Assembly (NCBI GenBank): GCA_017650105.1
Contig: JAGCFO010000009.1
Coordinates: 62,001 to 126,000, forward strand
Length of the DNA: 64,000 bases
Source: Bacteroidaceae bacterium
Lineage (GTDB): Bacteria > Bacteroidota > Bacteroidia > Bacteroidales > Bacteroidaceae
Direction of reading: 5' to 3'
The notes under the pieces were generated by a model, which was given only the letters and a program-made list of their open reading frames with translations, ran no database searches and was not told the DNA's origin. Position 1 is the first letter of the stretch. Every line of letters starts with the position of its first letter. This document shows positions 59,121 to 64,000 of this stretch, piece by piece. Position numbers and translations under genes: made by a program.

Positions 59121-61175
59121 TTACTTTATGAACTCGAAGCTGCGCTGAACGAAGCGAGCCAAAGCCTCGCCCTTCAGCATTCCGTTCTGCAGCAGCGCAA
59201 GGTCGATGAGCTGATGCAGAGTGTCGCTCTTCGATGCAAAACCGCTGAGGATGTCCTCACGCTCGTGACGGATAGCATCCATTCGATCCTCGATGGTCTT
59301 CTTCTCCTCCTTCTCAGGAACGGGAATCTCCTCGTCCTTCTTGCCTTCGTGCGCCTTGTTCAGCTCTTCCTGACGGGTACGCAGCGAGTCGTTCTCGTCG
59401 AGCAGCGCCTTCAGACGTTCCGAGCACTCTTTCTCTTCGGCGTCGAGCACTTCCTTTACCAGACGATGATCGGCATTCACCACAACGGTGTACATGTCGG
59501 GCATATCGCCGTAGAAGCTCATTCCTGCCTGAATCTGAGCCATCTCCTTCATACGACGCATATACTCGCTCTGCGTTATCATGACCGGAGCGGCCTGTTC
59601 TCCCAAGCACGAAGTCTCGACGTGGAACTCCGTCTTGTCCTGTTTGGGCATCTGACTCTCAAACAGGTGCGAAAGATTGAATCGCTTGTCGGCATCCAGC
59701 TCTTTCTTGTCGGCATCATCCTTTACAATCAGTCGGTCGATGACATCGGCATCCACACGCACGAAACGACACTTGTCGAACTTGCGTTCCAGCAAGCTGA
59801 TAACGGCTACGTCCAGCTGCCCGTCCATCAGAAGGACGCTGTATCCCTTTGCCTCAGCAGCCTGAATCCAAGAGTACTGTTCCTGCTTGTTTCCGGCATA
59901 GATGTAAACGAGGTTCCCGTCTTTGTCGGTCTGATTGTCCTTGATGAGCGTCTTATACTCCTCGAAAGTGAAGTATTTGTCGTTCGTATCCTTCAGCAGA
60001 GCGAACTTCTCGGCTTTCTCGTAGAAGTCGTCTTGTGTAAGCATGCCGTAGTTGATGAAAATCTTCAGGTTATCCCATTTCTCCTCAAACTCCTTGCGGT
60101 TCTCCTTGAAGATAGCTTGCAGACGGTCGCTCACCTTCTTGGTGATGTGGGTGGAAATCTTCTTTACGTTGGCGTCGCTCTGCAGATAGCTACGGCTGAC
60201 GTTCAGAGGTATGTCGGGAGAGTCGATTACTCCGTGCAGCAGCGTGAGGAAATCGGGAACGATGCCTTCTACCTGGTCGGTGACATACACTTGGTTGCAG
60301 TAGAGCTGGATCTTGTTCCTCTGCAAGTCGATGCTGTTCTTCACGCGTGGGAAATAGAGGATTCCCGTGAGATGGAACGGAAAATCCACGTTCAGATGTA
60401 TCCAAAAGAGGGGCTCGTCGCTCATAGGATAGAGATCGCGATAGAACTTCTGGTAGTCCTCGTCCTTCAGCTCGCTGGGGGTACGAGTCCACAGCGGCGT
60501 CGTGTCGTTGATGATGTTGTCCTCGTCAGTTTCCACCTGCTTGCCGTCTTTCCATTCCTTTTTCTTCCCGAAGGCGATGGCAACAGGCAGGAAGCGGCAA
60601 TACTTGTTCAAGAGCTCCGACAGCTTGGATTCTTCGAGAAACTCCTTGCAGTCGTCGTCGATGTGAAGGATGATGTCTGTTCCGCGTTCGTTTTTCTCAC
60701 ACTCCTCCATTGTGAACTCGGGATTTCCCTCGCACGACCAATGAACAGGCTTGGCATCCTCCTTGTATGAGCGGGTTATTATCTCCACCTTCTTCGAGAC
60801 CATGAATGCCGAGTAGAATCCCAAACCGAAATGTCCGATGATGGCATTCGCGTCGTTCTTGTACTTCTCCAGGAAATCGTTTGCTCCCGAGAACGCAATC
60901 TGATTGATGTACTTCTCAATCTCGTCTGCTGTCATGCCGATGCCACGATCGCTCACCGTGATGGTGCCCTTTTTCTTGTTAAGTGTGACGTGAACTGTCA
61001 AATCGTCCGCTTCACCCTGAAAATCGCCTTTCAGCTGAAGAGTCTTCAGCTTCTGTGTGGCATCTATGGCATTCGATACTATCTCGCGGAGAAATATCTC
61101 ATGATCGCTGTAGAGAAACTTTTTGATGACGGGGAAAATATTCTCTGTCGTAACCCCGATATTACCTTTCTGCAT
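59121..61175 (-). CDS. htpG: Hsp90-family chaperone HtpG
   Basis: Cytosolic Hsp90 chaperone, 684 aa from the ATG at 61175 (MQKGNIGVTTENIFPVIKKF). The GHKL ATP-binding domain has LREIVSNAIDATQKLK, DRGIGMTADEIEKYINQIAFSG and GHFGLGFYSAFMVS. The middle domain includes the NVSRSYLQ segment, and the C-terminal dimerisation part follows. Length is slightly above E. coli HtpG. A longer start at 61214 is possible but lacks support. It is monocistronic, with a possible terminator and a repeat array downstream. Confidence 0.97.
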   Translation of the reverse strand: MQKGNIGVTTENIFPVIKKFLYSDHEIFLREIVSNAIDATQKLKTLQLKGDFQGEADDLTVHVTLNKKKGTITVSDRGIGMTADEIEKYINQIAFSGANDFLEKYKNDANAIIGHFGLGFYSAFMVSKKVEIITRSYKEDAKPVHWSCEGNPEFTMEECEKNERGTDIILHIDDDCKEFLEESKLSELLNKYCRFLPVAIAFGKKKEWKDGKQVETDEDNIINDTTPLWTRTPSELKDEDYQKFYRDLYPMSDEPLFWIHLNVDFPFHLTGILYFPRVKNSIDLQRNKIQLYCNQVYVTDQVEGIVPDFLTLLHGVIDSPDIPLNVSRSYLQSDANVKKISTHITKKVSDRLQAIFKENRKEFEEKWDNLKIFINYGMLTQDDFYEKAEKFALLKDTNDKYFTFEEYKTLIKDNQTDKDGNLVYIYAGNKQEQYSWIQAAEAKGYSVLLMDGQLDVAVISLLERKFDKCRFVRVDADVIDRLIVKDDADKKELDADKRFNLSHLFESQMPKQDKTEFHVETSCLGEQAAPVMITQSEYMRRMKEMAQIQAGMSFYGDMPDMYTVVVNADHRLVKEVLDAEEKECSERLKALLDENDSLRTRQEELNKAHEGKKDEEIPVPEKEEKKTIEDRMDAIRHEREDILSGFASKSDTLHQLIDLALLQNGMLKGEALARFVQRSFEFIK

Positions 61176-61408
61176 ATCTTTTGATGTTTTTTTGACGTTT
61201 TGCAATCCTTTCAAATTTCCTCCCTTTCACTCGGGAGGGCAGACAGTCCGCTGAACCATCCTTTTTTTCTTTGGCAAACAGCGTGCCAAAGGAAAAGTGC
61301 TGACAAAATGTCGCACGCTGTCTTGCGCTCTGTGAAGAAACTTTTTTGTCCCGCTCGCTTTTTTGTGATATTTTTTGTCTGGAATCTTTTCCTTCTAACA
61401 ATTCTTGC

Positions 61409-61416
61409 TATCTTTG
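61409..61416 (+). promoter_or_regulatory. -7 box of the patatin/barrel gene
   Basis: TATCTTTG fits TAnnTTTG, 51 nt before the ATG at 61468. The nearest TTTG is 31 bp upstream, too far, so the -33 is uncertain. The remaining bases of this 292-bp spacer to htpG show nothing else. Confidence 0.5.
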
Positions 61417-61467
61417 CAGATGAAAATCAACAATACGCTTACCACAGAATAAAACACGCCCACCCGC

Positions 61468-63795
61468 ATGAGACGGTTCTTCTCCATCCTGGCTATTCTT
61501 GCCCTGCTCTTTGCCTGCCCGGCGCAAGCACAGAAAGTAGGGCTCGTGCTCAGCGGAGGAGGAGCCAAGGGCCTCACTCACGTAGGCGTCATCCACGCGC
61601 TGGAAGACAACGGCATCCCTATCGACTACATCACGGGCACTTCCATAGGAGCTGTAGTGGGTTCTCTGTACGCTATCGGCTATTCGCCCGAGGAGATGAT
61701 GGAGTTTTTCACCTCGCCTGAGTTTGCAAAATACTATACGGGCACCATCGACGAGGACAACATCTACTATATAAAGAAGAACGACCCTACTCCCGAGTTC
61801 TTCAACGTGAGGACTCACATCCGGGGCGACTCGCTCAACTTTGTCACTTCCCTCCCTACGCATCTCATCAATCCCGTTTATCTCAATCTGATAACGATGG
61901 AGATGTTTTGCGCGCCTGTTGCTGCCTGCGAAGGGAATTTCGACAAGCTTTTCGTGCCCTTCCGCTGCGTGGCATCCAATGTTTACGCGAAGAAGCCCGT
62001 TGTTTTCAATCACGGCGATTTGGCAACAGCCGTGAAAGCGTCGATGGCCTTTCCCTTCGTCTTCAAGCCTGTCGACGTGGAGGGGGACTTGGTTTTCGAC
62101 GGGGGAATCTACAACAACTTCCCTGTCGACGTGATGACAGAAGACTTCAACCCGGATTTCATCGTGGGGAGCAATGTTTCGCAAGTGGAGGAGCGCCCCG
62201 ACCCTGATGATATTGTCTCGCAGATCTCCACTCTTATCCGAAACCGCTCGCCACAGGAACTTCCCGACTCCAACAGCATTCTCCTGCGCTTCGATCTCAG
62301 CAACGAAGTGGGGCTGCTCAGCTTCAACAAAGCCTGGCAGCTGCACGACTTGGGCTACGAAGCCACTTGCCAAGCTATAGAAAAGATAAAGAAGCACGTC
62401 GCACGAAGCGTGAATGTCGACACCCTGAACGAAAAGCGCCGGGAATGGAGGAGCGCGCTGCCTCCCGTCGTCTTCCGAAACATTTTCGTGCGCGGAACGA
62501 AATCCAACCAACGACGCTACCTCACTAACGAGATTCGTCCTGCGGGGCACACCTTCTTCACCCTCGATGACTTCCGACGCGGGTATTTCCGATTGATGTC
62601 CGACAACACCATTACCGAGATACGCCCCACAGTCATCTATCGCCCGCACGACAAGACCTTCGATATCGATTTAGACGTATCGATGGACGAGAGCCTGATG
62701 CTCATGCTGGGCGGCGCCTTTTCCACGAGCAGCATCAACCAGATATACTACGGCGTCTACTACAACCATCTGGGACGGAGTTCCCTTGAACTGCAGCTCG
62801 ACGGGCAGGTTGGGCATATCTACAACAACGTGCAGTTCATGACGCGTGTAGGAGTGCCTACCGAAGTGCCTATGTCGTTCAGGATGCTTGCTTCCTACTC
62901 CACCATCGACTACCACAGGCAAGACTATCTCTTCGTCTCCTCTGCCACAGCAGCAGCCCTCAATCGCGAAACGGAAGCCTTCGTCAAACTTAAAAGCGCC
63001 CTCCCCTTCCGTACGCAGCAGAAGGCGGAGATAGGCATAGGGTACGGGCACATCAGAGACAGATATGTCCCCGGGGCGACAATAGACCTGAACAATCCCG
63101 TTTACGACTCCAACACGTACGACCTTCTCGGGGGCTCGCTCTTCTTCGGGAAAAACTCGCTCAACAGCCCTTGGTATGCTACGCGAGGACAATCGCAATA
63201 CCTACTGGCGCAAATCTTCACGGGGCGCAACACTTACGCTCCGGGCTTCTGGGGCAGCGTGTCGGAAGGAGAGAATGTGTTGTCGCAACACAAGTCGCGC
63301 ATCAGCTGGCTTCAAATCCTCTTCAAGGATCAGCGCTACATGCCTCTCCCGGGCAAGTTTGCACTCGGCACCTACTTTGAGGGCTTCTTCTCGTCGCGAG
63401 ACTTCGCGCAGACGTTTACTGCCACGATGATGCAGACAAACTTCTTCGCGCCTACGCCGACAATGACTTTTGTCTACAACCCCTACTTCCACGCCGACAA
63501 GTACGTTGCAGCCGGATTGGTTCCGATATATAAGCTCAGCAACGTCTTCCAGCTGCGCCTCGAGGGCTATGTCTTCACTCCCCTGCGCCCTATCCTGCAG
63601 GCAGGCGACAACACAGCCGTGTACGGACCTTACTTCGGGCGCATCGGACACATCGCAGAATTGTCGGTGGTAGGACATTTCTCCACCGTCGTCGCTTCTG
63701 CCTACCTGCACGAGAGCAGTTCGCCCATCAATCCTTGGACAGCAGGCATCACAGTAGGCTGGCAATTGTGGGGAAATCGGTTCATCGAGCGGTAG
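61468..63795 (+). CDS. Patatin-like phospholipase with POTRA and outer-membrane barrel (type Vd-like)
   Basis: 775-residue exported protein, signal peptide MRRFFSILAILALLFACPAQA. The patatin domain spans about 23-300: oxyanion LSGGGAKG (28-35), nucleophile Ser59 in TGTSIGA, and the DGG catalytic Asp211 in VFDGGIYNNFPV. A POTRA-like segment follows (about 330-405: FRNIFVRGTKSNQRRYL ... ITEIRPTVIYRP), and then a C-terminal barrel region (about 410-775) rich in alternating aromatic strands. This order matches PlpD-type (type Vd) autotransporters that export a lipase. The protein could also keep its lipase in the periplasm. Its family occurs widely in Bacteroidetes. The gene is alone, divergent from htpG. 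Confidence 0.9.
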   Translation: MRRFFSILAILALLFACPAQAQKVGLVLSGGGAKGLTHVGVIHALEDNGIPIDYITGTSIGAVVGSLYAIGYSPEEMMEFFTSPEFAKYYTGTIDEDNIYYIKKNDPTPEFFNVRTHIRGDSLNFVTSLPTHLINPVYLNLITMEMFCAPVAACEGNFDKLFVPFRCVASNVYAKKPVVFNHGDLATAVKASMAFPFVFKPVDVEGDLVFDGGIYNNFPVDVMTEDFNPDFIVGSNVSQVEERPDPDDIVSQISTLIRNRSPQELPDSNSILLRFDLSNEVGLLSFNKAWQLHDLGYEATCQAIEKIKKHVARSVNVDTLNEKRREWRSALPPVVFRNIFVRGTKSNQRRYLTNEIRPAGHTFFTLDDFRRGYFRLMSDNTITEIRPTVIYRPHDKTFDIDLDVSMDESLMLMLGGAFSTSSINQIYYGVYYNHLGRSSLELQLDGQVGHIYNNVQFMTRVGVPTEVPMSFRMLASYSTIDYHRQDYLFVSSATAAALNRETEAFVKLKSALPFRTQQKAEIGIGYGHIRDRYVPGATIDLNNPVYDSNTYDLLGGSLFFGKNSLNSPWYATRGQSQYLLAQIFTGRNTYAPGFWGSVSEGENVLSQHKSRISWLQILFKDQRYMPLPGKFALGTYFEGFFSSRDFAQTFTATMMQTNFFAPTPTMTFVYNPYFHADKYVAAGLVPIYKLSNVFQLRLEGYVFTPLRPILQAGDNTAVYGPYFGRIGHIAELSVVGHFSTVVASAYLHESSSPINPWTAGITVGWQLWGNRFIER

Positions 63796-63819
63796 AAATT
63801 GAAAAAAATCGTCGAAAAA

Positions 63820-63851
63820 TTTGGACACGTCAAAAAAACCTCATACCTTTG
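63820..63851 (+). promoter_or_regulatory. Promoter of tRNA-Arg
   Basis: TTTG (63820-63823), 20-bp spacer, TACCTTTG (63844-63851), a full consensus match, 24 nt before the tRNA. Confidence 0.8.
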
Positions 63852-63875
63852 CACCGCTTTCGAACAATGAAGCAT

Positions 63876-63949
63876 GGCTCCTTAGCTCAACTGAATAGAG
63901 CATCTGACTACGGATCAGAAGGTTGAGGGTTTGAATCCCCCAGGAGTCA
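63876..63949 (+). tRNA. tRNA-Arg (anticodon ACG)
   Basis: Complete cloverleaf: acceptor GGCTCCT/AGGAGTC, anticodon stem TCTGA/TCAGA with loop CTACGGA, T-arm GGGTTTGAATCCCCC. CCA is not encoded. Confidence 0.95.
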
Positions 63950-63959
63950 CACGAAAGAC

Positions 63960-64000
63960 TGATATTCAGCAAACGCGAAATGATTCGCTGCCGAATATCA
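63960..64000 (+). terminator. Hairpin after tRNA-Arg, cut by window end
   Basis: Stem TGATATTC/GAATATCA with an inner GCGAA/TTCGC hairpin, ending at the last base. A T-run would lie beyond the window, so terminator status is unproven. Confidence 0.5.

Noticed and set aside
59214..60770. 518-codon plus-strand frame
   Set aside because: Antisense to htpG, no recognisable protein.

Overview
The window comes from a member of the Bacteroidales, most likely Prevotellaceae-like. The evidence is promoters of the Bacteroidetes -33/-7 type (TTTG, about 19-20 bp, TAnnTTTG) in front of many genes, an S16 with a long Ala/Glu/Pro tail, the ileS-traR-lspA-DUF4296 order, a 1152-residue IleRS, many lipoproteins, a BspA-type LRR protein and a type-IX-like C-terminal tail. 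No rRNA, integrase, transposase, phage gene or cas gene was seen.

Region 1 (1-18953, all minus strand) is a glycan-utilisation block. It holds a complete route for beta-mannan: two exported mannanases (GH26 and GH5), a mannobiose/cellobiose 2-epimerase, a GH130 mannosylglucose phosphorylase and a GPH-type symporter cut by the window edge. Mixed in are GH2, GH29 (fucosidase), GH31 with a PA14 insert, a GH33-type sialidase, and a group of poorly known genes: a CxxCH-containing beta-propeller lipoprotein, a DUF6057 membrane protein, a 46-residue lipoprotein and a DUF4369 lipoprotein. No SusC/SusD pair or sensor-regulator is visible.

Region 2 (19-27 kb) has a 1260-residue secreted FIVAR/lectin-like protein with a sorting tail, a zinc peptidase, a BspA-type LRR protein with a dockerin-like end, rpsP and tRNA-Lys. 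Region 3 (27-37.6 kb) is housekeeping and envelope: a DUF4738 lipoprotein, an MBL hydrolase, a BamA/TamA-like protein, a SpoU methyltransferase, DUF4296, lspA, a TraR/DksA protein and ileS. Region 4 (37.6-43.6 kb) is accessory: a 1.46-kb gene-free stretch packed with several repeat types, two tandem paralogous lipoproteins plus a small secreted protein, tRNA-Glu, tRNA-Ser, and a tandem array of an 80-bp promoter-bearing repeat. Region 5 (43.6-64 kb) has an FdtA-cupin/acyltransferase fusion, nifJ (PFOR), an AAA ATPase, a DEAD-box helicase, an LptF/G permease, tgt, lon, an orphan Wza-like lipoprotein, htpG, a patatin/outer-membrane-barrel protein and tRNA-Arg.

The most unusual signals are three. 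First, a dispersed family of 21-bp modular repeats forms nine intergenic arrays with almost perfect 21-bp register and A/T tracts spaced two helical turns apart. Second, the 80-bp repeat array upstream of the cupin/acyltransferase carries a candidate -7 box and a palindrome in each unit. Third, a G8/T9 homopolymer lies inside the spacer of a candidate promoter for one of two paralogous surface lipoproteins, which looks like a phase-variable switch.
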